From contig DASYRE010000036.1 in the NCBI GenBank assembly GCA_036004685.1, positions 62,001-126,000 of the forward strand: DNA of 64,000 nt, given 5' to 3'. The stretch comes from Candidatus Polarisedimenticolia bacterium. Lineage in GTDB: Bacteria > Acidobacteriota > Polarisedimenticolia > Gp22-AA2 > AA152. The first letter of the stretch is position 1, and each line of letters opens with the position of its first letter. This document shows, piece after piece, positions 1-7,354 of this stretch. A program made the translations under genes and the position numbers. Under the pieces are notes generated by a model that was not told the origin of the DNA, searched no databases, and was given only the letters and a program-made list of their open reading frames with translations.

Positions 1-104
1 CGGGCGTCCCCGCGGGACTCTACGAGCTCATCGCCCTGCCGCTGCGGCTCGAGGGCTTCGACGCCAGTCCGGTCCGCGCCGTGCTGCGCGACCGGCAATC
101 ATGA
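1..104 (+). CDS. C-terminus of cyclase / kynurenine formamidase-like protein (partial)
   Basis: Only the last 33 or so residues are present, reading in the third frame and ending at the TGA at 102-104. The tail contains [17 protein letters not shown]. This matches the conserved C-terminal signature of the cyclase family that includes bacterial kynurenine formamidase KynB, where the usual form is ALPL-x-I-E-G-x-x-SPVRA. The family hydrolyses N-formylkynurenine or related amides with a metal centre formed upstream of this part. The neighbouring minus-strand operon looks like the 2-aminomuconate arm of the same pathway, which fits a formamidase, but the catalytic residues lie outside the window. 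The call rests on one short motif. Confidence 0.55.
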   Translation, partial: GVPAGLYELIALPLRLEGFDASPVRAVLRDRQS

Positions 105-168
105 GCGGTTTCGCCTCCGCCGGCTCCCGGTGCGCGAGTCTTGCTTACTGCGAGCGACCGGCGATTTC

Positions 169-363
169 ATGAGCCTCGACATGTACCTCCTGGTGATCGG
201 AGCCGTTGGGATCGTTGCGGCATCGAGGATTCGTGTCGAGCGCGATGACGGATCGGCGCTCGGTATCGTTCGTCGCGGGATGAGATGGTGGGGCTTCGTG
301 GGAGGGACCGGGACGCTCCTGGTGGCGTTAACCGATCTCATCCGTGCCAAAGCGCTCCAATAG
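169..363 (+). CDS. Small membrane protein of unknown function
   Basis: The product is 64 residues from the ATG at 169. An in-frame ATG at 130 would add 13 residues but has no better ribosome binding site. An N-terminal hydrophobic segment (about residues 4-19) is followed by a basic, polar stretch and a second weakly hydrophobic segment near residues 39-54, so a two-pass membrane protein is possible. It lies on the same strand as the formamidase-like gene and the methyltransferase, with short gaps on both sides. No family is recognised. The short length and lack of motifs leave open that it is not translated. Confidence 0.35.
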   Translation: MSLDMYLLVIGAVGIVAASRIRVERDDGSALGIVRRGMRWWGFVGGTGTLLVALTDLIRAKALQ

Positions 364-382
364 ACTCCTCGGAGATTCGGCG

Positions 383-1207
383 ATGGAACCGGCGGTTCGA
401 TGGGACGCGGCCCAGTACGAGCGTTTCGCGCGCGAGCGCTCCCGGCCCTTCCTCGACCTCCTGGCGCGGGTCGGGGAGATCGAGCCGCGGCGGATCGCCG
501 ATCTCGGATGCGGGACCGGCGAGCTGACGCGGCTCCTGCTGCGGCGCTGGCCGCGCGCCACCGTCTGGGGCGTCGATAGCTCCCTGGAGATGCTGGAGCG
601 CGCCCGGCGCTCCCCCGCCAGTCCGAACCTGCGATTCGTCCGCCGCGATCTCCGGCGCTGGCGCCCGACGCGGCCCCTCGATCTGATCGTCAGCAACGCC
701 GTGCTTCAATGGCTGCCCTCTCACGGCCGCGTCCTGGAGTCGCTCGCCGAGCTTCTCGGCGCCAAGGGGACGATGGCGGTGCAGATCCCGAACAACCGCC
801 GCGCGCCGGCGTCGCGGGCCGTCGAGGATCTCCTCGCCGAGCCGCGGTGGAGAACGAGTCTCGCCCGGGCCGCGGCCCTGCCCGCCGTCGAGGCTCCGCG
901 CTTCTACGCCGAGCGCCTCGGGGCGCTCGGATTCCAGGTCGATCTGTGGGAGACCACCTACCACCATCGCCTCGCGGCCGCCGCCGAGATCGTGGAATGG
1001 CTGCGGGGAACGACGCTCCGCCCGATCCTCACCGCCTTCCCGGCAGCGCAGGCCGCCGCGTTCCTCGCCGCGCTGAAGCGCCGCCTCCGGACCGCCTATC
1101 CGGCCGACGCCCGCGGCGTGGTCTTTCCGTTCCAAAGGATTTTCTTCGTGGCGACGCGCCGCGGCCGGACGGGCCTCAGGGGGTCGCGCCGAGACCCAGC
1201 TCCCTGA
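383..1207 (+). CDS. tam: Trans-aconitate 2-methyltransferase
   Basis: The enzyme transfers a methyl group from S-adenosylmethionine to trans-aconitate, a spontaneous by-product that inhibits aconitase. The 274-residue product has the class I SAM-binding motif DLGCGTG at residues 40-46, an acidic GVDSS loop near 63-67, and the Tam-specific SNAVLQWLPSH stretch at about 104-114. It also has VQIPNN, TTYHH, VEWLRGTTLRP and a C-terminal FPFQRIFFVATR, in the order seen in characterised Tam proteins. The start at 383 was chosen because a GGAG lies about 10 bases upstream and the preceding in-frame residues are not conserved. Its 3' end overlaps the convergent SGNH hydrolase gene by 32 bases. Confidence 0.85.
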   Translation: MEPAVRWDAAQYERFARERSRPFLDLLARVGEIEPRRIADLGCGTGELTRLLLRRWPRATVWGVDSSLEMLERARRSPASPNLRFVRRDLRRWRPTRPLDLIVSNAVLQWLPSHGRVLESLAELLGAKGTMAVQIPNNRRAPASRAVEDLLAEPRWRTSLARAAALPAVEAPRFYAERLGALGFQVDLWETTYHHRLAAAAEIVEWLRGTTLRPILTAFPAAQAAAFLAALKRRLRTAYPADARGVVFPFQRIFFVATRRGRTGLRGSRRDPAP

Positions 1208-2435
1208 GCTTCTCCGCGAGGAGCCGGGCCACCCAGGCATGCGCCCGGGCGTCGGGATGGTACTCGCCCGGGATGTGGTAGGAGTCCCAGTCTGCCGGCG
1301 CTCCCGATCCGGTGTCCACGACGTTGACACGAAGCCCCGGGAAGAAGGCGCGCGCCACTGCCCCCGGCGGCAGCGCATGGCGGTTCGTCCAGAGGACCAG
1401 CACGAACGCGGCACCGCTCGCCTCCACCTCGTCTCGCATCTGCCGGACCAGCGCCCGCGTCAGAGGAACGCTGGGCGAAGGGCCCCATTTCGTCCAGGCC
1501 AGCCGGAGCGCCTGGCCGACGCGCAGCTCGCGCCGGTCGTCGTAGCGGCGGGGCCTCTCCACTTCCACGAGCGAGCCGCCGCACAGCGCGAAGCGCGGCT
1601 TGGTTCCGAGGAACTTCGCCCCGGGGAACAACAGCCTCCGGTCGGCGTTGTCGTTGCGCTTCACGTGATCGAGCAGGAAGGTGTAGACCACGGCCTTGGT
1701 GTTGAAGTCGCGCAGATGGCGCCTGAGCAGCAGCAGCGACTGGTCGGTCCCGTATCCCTGGACGCCGAGGTTCACGACCTGGAGGGAAGCTCCGGCCTGC
1801 TTCTCGAACTGGCCGGCGAAGCTCTCCTCGTAGGTCACGCCATGGCCGAAGGTGTAGGAATCGCCCACGAAGATCACGGTGGGAGTCTGCCGATCGAATC
1901 GCTTCCCGGGCTCTCCGACGCGGGCGCCGAGATCGTTGAAGTGCATCGGGATGGGCCGCCCGTGGGAGCCGAACCGCTGCGTGACCGTCCGGTCGGGAAT
2001 GTAGGACCAGCCCAAATCGGGATCGAAGCGCGCCAGGGTCAGCTCGGAGGGGGTCCAGCGGGTGCGGAACGGGTAGCCGGTGATCCGCAACACCGCTTCG
2101 GAGAGAGCGAGCGCCAGCGATACCGACACCGCCAGGAGCAGGAGCTTGAGACGAAGCTCGCGGCGCGTGGGAAACAGGCGGAGCCAGGCGCGCCGGGGCA
2201 GGTCCGGCCTGAGGAGGAAGAGGATCCCCGCGCCGCCGATCAGGATCTCCAGGACAAGCAGCGCCGGGGCGATGTTGCCGAGCTGCCACTCCAGGGGCAC
2301 AAGCCGCCGCACGAAGCCCGGCCACAGCGCGGCCGCCGCCGCGATCAGCCCGGCGCCGGGTAGCGAGCCCGGCGCCCAAAGGGACCGGTGGCGCGATCTC
2401 CCCGGCCCGGCCGGGGCGCTGGCGGGAACGGTCAT
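1176..2435 (-). CDS. Membrane-anchored SGNH-family hydrolase
   Basis: The product is 419 residues. The N-terminal 115 residues contain about three hydrophobic segments (near 28-42, 55-75 and 98-113). The rest is a periplasmic SGNH/GDSL hydrolase domain. The nucleophile block is FVGDSYTFG, with Ser193. A glycine block follows (NLGVQGYGTDQ), and the C-terminal catalytic pair sits in HPDARAH, residues 393-399. Such enzymes remove or transfer acyl groups, often acetyl groups on cell-surface polysaccharides; the substrate here cannot be deduced. The ATG shares bases with the TGA of the RidA gene (ATGA overlap), so it is the fourth gene of the SDR-ALDH-RidA operon. Its link to that pathway is unclear. 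Confidence 0.7.
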   Translation of the reverse strand: MTVPASAPAGPGRSRHRSLWAPGSLPGAGLIAAAAALWPGFVRRLVPLEWQLGNIAPALLVLEILIGGAGILFLLRPDLPRRAWLRLFPTRRELRLKLLLLAVSVSLALALSEAVLRITGYPFRTRWTPSELTLARFDPDLGWSYIPDRTVTQRFGSHGRPIPMHFNDLGARVGEPGKRFDRQTPTVIFVGDSYTFGHGVTYEESFAGQFEKQAGASLQVVNLGVQGYGTDQSLLLLRRHLRDFNTKAVVYTFLLDHVKRNDNADRRLLFPGAKFLGTKPRFALCGGSLVEVERPRRYDDRRELRVGQALRLAWTKWGPSPSVPLTRALVRQMRDEVEASGAAFVLVLWTNRHALPPGAVARAFFPGLRVNVVDTGSGAPADWDSYHIPGEYHPDARAHAWVARLLAEKLRELGLGATP

Positions 2436-2878
2436 CGCGCCGGATCGCCGATCGTGGCGATCACTTTCAGCTCCACGGCGATCGGAGTGGGAAGCGCGCC
2501 GACCTCGACGGTGGTGCGCGCCGGCTGGACGCCGGAGAAATACTCGGCGTAGAGTCGGTTGAAGACCGGAAAGTCCTCCTTCATGCGCGTCAGGAAGACG
2601 GTGACGTCGATCATGTTCTCCCAGGACGAGCCGGCATCCTCCAGGACGGCGCGGACGTTCTCGAACACCGAGCGGCACTGGATCTCGATGTCGTAGGCGA
2701 CCACCTTCCCCTGCGCGTCGAGCGTGACGCCCGGGATCTCCTGGGAGCCCCGCCTCCGCGGGCCGATGCCGGAGAGAAAGAGGAGGTTGCCGGCCCGCCG
2801 GGCGTGCGGATAGGCTCCCACCGGCTCCGGCGCCCGGCGGCTGATCACCCGGTCCTTTCCCGCTTCCCTCGCGCTCAT
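2432..2878 (-). CDS. RidA/YjgF-family deaminase, possibly 2-aminomuconate deaminase
   Basis: The product is 148 residues, the usual size for the Rid family. It carries the family signature near the C-terminus, QPARTTVEVGALP, with the conserved Arg121 that binds the carboxylate of imine or enamine substrates. RidA proteins hydrolyse reactive enamines and imines to keto acids and ammonia. In kynurenine and aminophenol catabolic clusters, a Rid-family member serves as 2-aminomuconate deaminase. Its position directly after a 2-aminomuconic-semialdehyde-type dehydrogenase, with a 4-base ATGA overlap at each end, supports that role here. A general housekeeping RidA is the alternative. The family is certain; the substrate is inferred from context. 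Confidence 0.8.
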   Translation of the reverse strand: MSAREAGKDRVISRRAPEPVGAYPHARRAGNLLFLSGIGPRRRGSQEIPGVTLDAQGKVVAYDIEIQCRSVFENVRAVLEDAGSSWENMIDVTVFLTRMKEDFPVFNRLYAEYFSGVQPARTTVEVGALPTPIAVELKVIATIGDPAR

Positions 2879-4350
2879 GGGGCCTCCGCCGCGGCCGGCC
2901 GGAAGCTGACGCAGACGTTCTTCGGCTCGGTGAAGAAGCGCAGCGCCTCCTCGCCTCCCTCGCGGCCGACGCCGCTGCTCTTCATCCCCCCGAACGGGAC
3001 GCGCAGATCGCGGATCATCCAGCAGTTGATCCACACCGTGCCCGACTGGATGCGCTCCGCCAACCGGTGGGCGCGCGCCAGATCCTTCGTCCAGATCGAG
3101 GCGGCGAGCCCGTAGGAGGTGGAGTTGGCGTAAGTGACCACTTCGTCCTCGTCCTCGAAGGGGGTGACCGTCACGACCGGCCCGAAGATCTCCTCCTGGT
3201 TCACGCGGCTGCCGACGCCGAGCCCGGCGATCACCGTCGGCTCCATGAAGAACCCGCCCCGGCAGCGCTCCGGCAGGCGCGCCGGCGGGGCTCCGCCGCA
3301 GAGGATCCGCCCTCCCTCGCTCCGGGCCAGGTCGATGTAGGCGCTCACTTTGTCGAGCTGCGCGCGCGACACCAGGGCCCCCTGGTCGCTCGACGCGTCG
3401 AACGGATCGCCCACCTTCAGGGCCTTGGCGGCCGCGACGAAGCGCTCGACGAACGGCTCGAAGGCGCTGCTCTCCACGAAGATTCGCGAGCCGCTCAGGC
3501 AGATCTGCCCCTGGTTGGTGAAGGAGGACTGGAGGCTCGTCGCCAGGGCCTCCGGAAGCGGCGCGTCGGCGAACAGGATGTTGGGGTTCTTGCCGCCGAG
3601 CTCCAGCGCGATCTTCTTGAAGAGCGGCCCGGCGGCGGCGGCGATGTCGGCCCCCGTCCGCGTTCCGCCCGTGAAGGAGAGGGTGCCCACTCCCGGATGC
3701 CGGACGAGCGCCGCGCCCGCCTTGGCGCCCGCGCCGTGGACGATGTTCAGGACCCCGGCGGGCAGCCCGGCCTCGACGCAGATTTCCGACAGGAGCGCCG
3801 CCGTCATGGGGGTGATTTCGGAGGGCTTCGCGACCACGGTGTTGCCGGCGGCGAGAGCGGGCGCCACCTTCCAGGTCAGGAGATAGAGCGGGAGGTTCCA
3901 GGGAGAGATCACCCCCGCCACGCCGCGGGGCCGGCGCAGGGTGTAATTCAGCGCTTGATGATCGGTGGCATGGGATTCGGAGTGGAAGTGAAGGATGGCG
4001 GTGGCGAAGAACCTCAAGTTGGCCGAGGAGCGCGGAATGTCGAGGCTTTGCGCCAGCGCCAGGGGCTTGCCCGTGTCGACGCATTCGCTCCTGGCGAGCG
4101 CCTCCCGCTTCGCGTCGATGAGATCGGCGATGCGCAGGAGAATCCGGGAGCGCTCCGACGCCGTCGCGCGGGACCAGGAGGGAAACGCCTGCGCCGCGGC
4201 CGCGACCGCCCGCTCGACGTCCGGCGCGTCGCTGTCGGGGACCTCGGAGTAGACCGATCCAGTGGCCGGGTCGACGTTCGGCAGCCAGGAGCCTGAAACC
4301 GGCGGCACCTGCTTCCCGCCGATGTAGTTGAGCAGGCGCGGCAGGCTCAT
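2875..4350 (-). CDS. Aldehyde dehydrogenase, 2-aminomuconic/2-hydroxymuconic semialdehyde type
   Basis: The product oxidises an aldehyde to a carboxylic acid with NAD+. Its 491 residues match full-length ALDH. Visible motifs are ISPWNLPLYLLTWK (residues 148-161, coenzyme site), AKPSE at 174-178, FTGG near 226-229, general base Glu250 in LELGGKNP, and nucleophile Cys284 in NQGQICLSGSRIF. The wording around NYTLRRPRGVAGVISPWNLPLYLLTWK and NQGQICL is closest to the ALDH8A1/AmnC group, which acts on 2-aminomuconate or 2-hydroxymuconate semialdehyde. The gene is coupled by ATGA overlaps to the SDR upstream and RidA downstream. Substrate is inferred from these likenesses and from the gene order. 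Confidence 0.85.
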   Translation of the reverse strand: MSLPRLLNYIGGKQVPPVSGSWLPNVDPATGSVYSEVPDSDAPDVERAVAAAAQAFPSWSRATASERSRILLRIADLIDAKREALARSECVDTGKPLALAQSLDIPRSSANLRFFATAILHFHSESHATDHQALNYTLRRPRGVAGVISPWNLPLYLLTWKVAPALAAGNTVVAKPSEITPMTAALLSEICVEAGLPAGVLNIVHGAGAKAGAALVRHPGVGTLSFTGGTRTGADIAAAAGPLFKKIALELGGKNPNILFADAPLPEALATSLQSSFTNQGQICLSGSRIFVESSAFEPFVERFVAAAKALKVGDPFDASSDQGALVSRAQLDKVSAYIDLARSEGGRILCGGAPPARLPERCRGGFFMEPTVIAGLGVGSRVNQEEIFGPVVTVTPFEDEDEVVTYANSTSYGLAASIWTKDLARAHRLAERIQSGTVWINCWMIRDLRVPFGGMKSSGVGREGGEEALRFFTEPKNVCVSFRPAAAEAP

Positions 4351-5159
4351 AGCGCCGTGGTCCTCCCGCCGTCGACCGCCAGGCTGATTCCGTTGACGTA
4401 GCCCGAGGCCGGAAGCGCCAAGAAGCCGGCCGCCGCGGCGATCTCCTCCGCTTCGCCGAAGCGTCCGGCCGGAATGTCGCGTTTCATCTCCTCTTCGATC
4501 TCCTTCTCGCCGCGCCCGGAGGCCCGCGCGCGATCCCGGATGATCTGCAGAAGGCGGTCGGTGCGGGTCGCCCCGGGGAGCACGTTGTTCACGGTGATCC
4601 CGAAAGGAGCGAGCTCCGCGGAAAGCGTCTTGGCCCAGGAGGCGACCGCGGCGCGGACGGTGTTCGAGACCCCGAGCCCCGGAATCGGTTGCTTGATCGA
4701 GGTGGAGACGATGTTGATGATGCGTCCGTATCCCGCCTGCTTCATCCCGGGCACGAGGAGCTTCGCCAGCACGTGATTGCAGATCAGGTGGCGGCGGAAG
4801 GCCTTGAGGAACGACTCGGGCTCCGCGTCCAGGAGCGGCCCTCCGGGCGGCCCGCCGCTGTTGTTCAAGAGGATGTGGAAGCCGGCCCCCGCGGCGAGGC
4901 TCTCCGACACGACCCGCTGCACGGCCGCGACATCGTCGAAATCGGCGCGCAGAGCGTCATGAGCCGGGCCGCCGCGCCCGCTCTCCGCGCCGATCTCCTC
5001 GACCGCCTCGCGGAGTCCCTCGTCGCTGCGCGCCATCACGGTGACCCGGGCGCCGAGCCTGGCGAACTCCCGCGCGCAGGCGCGGCCGATCCCGCGCGTC
5101 GCCCCGCAGACGAGCGCCGATTTTCCCTGAAGTGCCCGCCGTTCCTCGCTCACCGCCAT
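4347..5159 (-). CDS. Atypical short-chain dehydrogenase lacking the YxxxK pair
   Basis: This is a Rossmann-fold SDR of 270 residues and the first gene of the minus-strand operon. The nucleotide-binding glycine motif GATRGIG is at residues 19-25 and the NNSGG variant of NNAG is near 99-103. A serine-rich strand end, IVSTS, lies near 150-154. At the position of the catalytic YxxxK motif it reads SNTVR (165-169), so both the tyrosine and the lysine are missing, although the following AAVASWAKTLSAELAP is typical. It ends with a normal C-terminal YVNGISLAVDGG. It may be a non-catalytic subunit, or act by other residues. A GATACT box sits 9 bases before the ATG with no clear ribosome binding site, so the operon transcript may be leaderless. 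Confidence 0.8.
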   Translation of the reverse strand: MAVSEERRALQGKSALVCGATRGIGRACAREFARLGARVTVMARSDEGLREAVEEIGAESGRGGPAHDALRADFDDVAAVQRVVSESLAAGAGFHILLNNSGGPPGGPLLDAEPESFLKAFRRHLICNHVLAKLLVPGMKQAGYGRIINIVSTSIKQPIPGLGVSNTVRAAVASWAKTLSAELAPFGITVNNVLPGATRTDRLLQIIRDRARASGRGEKEIEEEMKRDIPAGRFGEAEEIAAAAGFLALPASGYVNGISLAVDGGRTTAL

Positions 5160-5231
5160 GGTCCGAAGAGTATCCTCACCCTTCCGTGCGCGTCAAGGGG
5201 AAGGGAGCGGCGCCGGCGCCGGAACAATTCC

Positions 5232-5260
5232 TTGACAGAGATCGGGCCGCATGGTGTCAT
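5232..5260 (+). promoter_or_regulatory. Sigma-70-type promoter for the VOC gene
   Basis: A perfect -35 box TTGACA (5232-5237) is followed after 17 bases by TGTCAT (5255-5260), four of six matches to the -10 consensus. It points at the VOC gene with a leader of about 65 bases ending in a strong AAGGAGGA ribosome binding site at 5319-5326. Transcription probably continues into the adjoining sulfatase-fold gene. Confidence 0.6.
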
Positions 5261-5331
5261 CCTGCCATCGACTTCACGAACCACCGGCCGCCGCCGCGCG
5301 GGCGGGGCCCATTCACTCAAGGAGGAGCATC

Positions 5332-5838
5332 ATGACCAAAGCGTCCAATCCGGTTCCTCGAGGTCATCACACCGCCACCCCCGGGCTGACGGTCAAGGAC
5401 GGCAATCGAGCCATCGAGTTCTACAAGAAGGCCTTCGGCGCGGAAGAGGTGACCCGGATGAACGGCCCCGACGGGAAGGGGGTCATGCACGCCGCGCTCA
5501 AGATCGGCGATTCGATGCTGTTCCTGAACGACGAGCTCCCGGGAACGAACGTCCGATCGCCCGAGACGCTGAAGGGGACGACGCAGAGCATCTACCTCTA
5601 CGTCCAGGACGTCGACTCGGCGTTCAACCGCGCCGTCAGCGCCGGAGCGCGGGTGCTCATGCCGGTCACCGACATGTTCTGGGGCGATCGGTTCGGGAAG
5701 CTGACCGACCCGTTCGGGCACGAATGGGGGCTCGCCACGCACGTGGAGGACCTGACGGAGGACGAGGTGCGGCAGCGCTCGAAGAGCTTCATGGAGCAGA
5801 TGGCGAAGCGGTCCGCGGAGCAGTCGGGGAAGCCCTAG
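5332..5838 (+). CDS. VOC / glyoxalase-like protein (PhnB-type)
   Basis: The product is 168 residues with the paired beta-alpha-beta-beta-beta pattern of the vicinal oxygen chelate superfamily. The N-terminal half reads HHTATPGLTVKDGNRAIEFY and the C-terminal half ends in the PFGHEWGLATHVEDLT motif typical of PhnB/glyoxalase-like members. Such proteins bind a metal and act on small electrophiles or serve in resistance. A specific reaction cannot be assigned, and the usual histidine and glutamate ligands are only partly evident. The start is fixed by AAGGAGGA seven bases upstream. The following gene starts immediately after the stop codon, so the two are co-transcribed. Confidence 0.8.
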   Translation: MTKASNPVPRGHHTATPGLTVKDGNRAIEFYKKAFGAEEVTRMNGPDGKGVMHAALKIGDSMLFLNDELPGTNVRSPETLKGTTQSIYLYVQDVDSAFNRAVSAGARVLMPVTDMFWGDRFGKLTDPFGHEWGLATHVEDLTEDEVRQRSKSFMEQMAKRSAEQSGKP

Positions 5839-7257
5839 ATGGACGGCGCGGAAACATCTCGGAGGAGGGCCGCGGCGGCGGGCGCGGCCGCCAGCCTCCT
5901 CGGCGGCCTTCTCCTTCTGTCGGCCCTCCTCCGAGCCACGCCGGCGGCTCCGCCGAAGGCGCCGGCCCGCCCCTCCCCGAGCCTGGTGCTGATCACGCTG
6001 GACACCGCGCGCGCCGATCACTTGCACTGCTACGGCTATCCCCTGCCGACCACGCCGGCGATCGACCGGCTCGCGGCGAGCGGAGCCCTCTTCCTCCAGG
6101 CGATCTCCCAGGCGGTGAACACCAACCCATCCCATGCCTCGCTGCTGACGGGCCTGTATCCGGCGGCGCACGGGAACCGTTTCAACGCCACACCTCTCGA
6201 TCCGCAGCTCGAGACCCTGACCACGATCCTCGCGAGGGCCGGCTACCGCACTGCGGCGTTCGTCTCCGGCTACACGATGATCGCCAGCCAGAGCGGCTTC
6301 AACCGCGGCTTCGAGATCTACGACGATGGCTTCACCGGCCAGGATCGGCCCGCCGGAGCGACGGTCGACAAGGCCGTGGCCTGGCTCAAGTCGCTGCCCT
6401 CCGGAACGCCCTACTATCTCTTCGTCCACCTCTTCGATCCCCACGGCCGGTACGACCCGCCCGCCGGATTCGCGGAGAAGTTCCGGAAAGGGAGATACGA
6501 CCCTCTTCCCGAGGAGGCCGCGATCCCCGATTACCAGCGCCTCGAGATCGCCGGCGCCGTGAGCCGCGATCCGCTCGAATACATCTCCCGGTACGACGGC
6601 GAGATTCTCTACGCCGACTCTCAGATCGACCGAATCCTCAAGCAAATCGGCGACGAGACGATCGTCGCCTTCACGGCCGACCACGGGGAGACGCTGGTCG
6701 ATCGCGATTATTACTTCAGCCACGGCGCGCGGCTCAACGAGGAGGCGATCCGGGTGCCGCTGATCCTGCGGTTCCCGGCGAAAGGGCTGCGGGGCAAGCG
6801 CCTGACCGGCATCGTCCAGCTGGTGGACGTCCTCCCGACGCTGCTCGACTATCTCGGCCAGCCGCCGCCTCCGCGGCTGGCGGGAAGGAACCTCCTCCCC
6901 TTCCTCCGGGCGGGCGTCATCCCGCCCGGCGGATCGGCGCTCAGCGAAGCGCGGGCCGCGCCGATGCGCCTCGGAGGGGTCGACGTCAAGTTCCCGCTGC
7001 ACAGCACGATCCTCTCGGCCCGCGGCGACCGCTACAAACTGATCAGCTATCCCACGCGCCCGCAGCCGACGCTGGAGCTCTTCGATCTGGAGAAGGATCC
7101 GTCGGAGCGTCACAACGTGGTCTCCTCCGATGCGGCGCGCGCCTCCTCGCTGTATCAGGCGCTCGATCTGTACCGCGTCAGCGGCCGGCCGCCGGAGCCT
7201 CCCGACCTGGACGAAGAGGCCAAGAAGAAGCTCCGCTCTCTGGGATATCTGAACTGA
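5839..7257 (+). CDS. Exported sulfatase-fold (alkaline phosphatase superfamily) hydrolase
   Basis: The product is 472 residues with an N-terminal signal-anchor (residues 13-33). The alkaline-phosphatase-superfamily core follows: metal-binding strand LVLITLDTARADH (49-61), active-site loop NTNPSHASLLTG (94-105), FDPH near residue 200, and AFTADHGETL in the C-terminal half. Genuine sulfatases have Cys or Ser in a C/S-x-P-x-R motif, where the residue is turned into formylglycine. Here the equivalent is T-N-P-S-H, so Thr95 may be the nucleophile and the enzyme is more likely a phospho- or phosphonohydrolase than a sulfatase. It abuts the VOC gene with no gap. The C-terminal LRSLGYLN is typical of this bacterial subfamily, which is common in acidobacteria. 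Confidence 0.75.
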   Translation: MDGAETSRRRAAAAGAAASLLGGLLLLSALLRATPAAPPKAPARPSPSLVLITLDTARADHLHCYGYPLPTTPAIDRLAASGALFLQAISQAVNTNPSHASLLTGLYPAAHGNRFNATPLDPQLETLTTILARAGYRTAAFVSGYTMIASQSGFNRGFEIYDDGFTGQDRPAGATVDKAVAWLKSLPSGTPYYLFVHLFDPHGRYDPPAGFAEKFRKGRYDPLPEEAAIPDYQRLEIAGAVSRDPLEYISRYDGEILYADSQIDRILKQIGDETIVAFTADHGETLVDRDYYFSHGARLNEEAIRVPLILRFPAKGLRGKRLTGIVQLVDVLPTLLDYLGQPPPPRLAGRNLLPFLRAGVIPPGGSALSEARAAPMRLGGVDVKFPLHSTILSARGDRYKLISYPTRPQPTLELFDLEKDPSERHNVVSSDAARASSLYQALDLYRVSGRPPEPPDLDEEAKKKLRSLGYLN

Positions 7258-7354
7258 CGCCAGACTCCGCTTGACGCGCCCGCTCCTTCATCGAATATTC
7301 ATTGGGATCCTCACAGCGATTTGCGCGCCAGCGCCGTGTTCCGCGGAGGGACGG

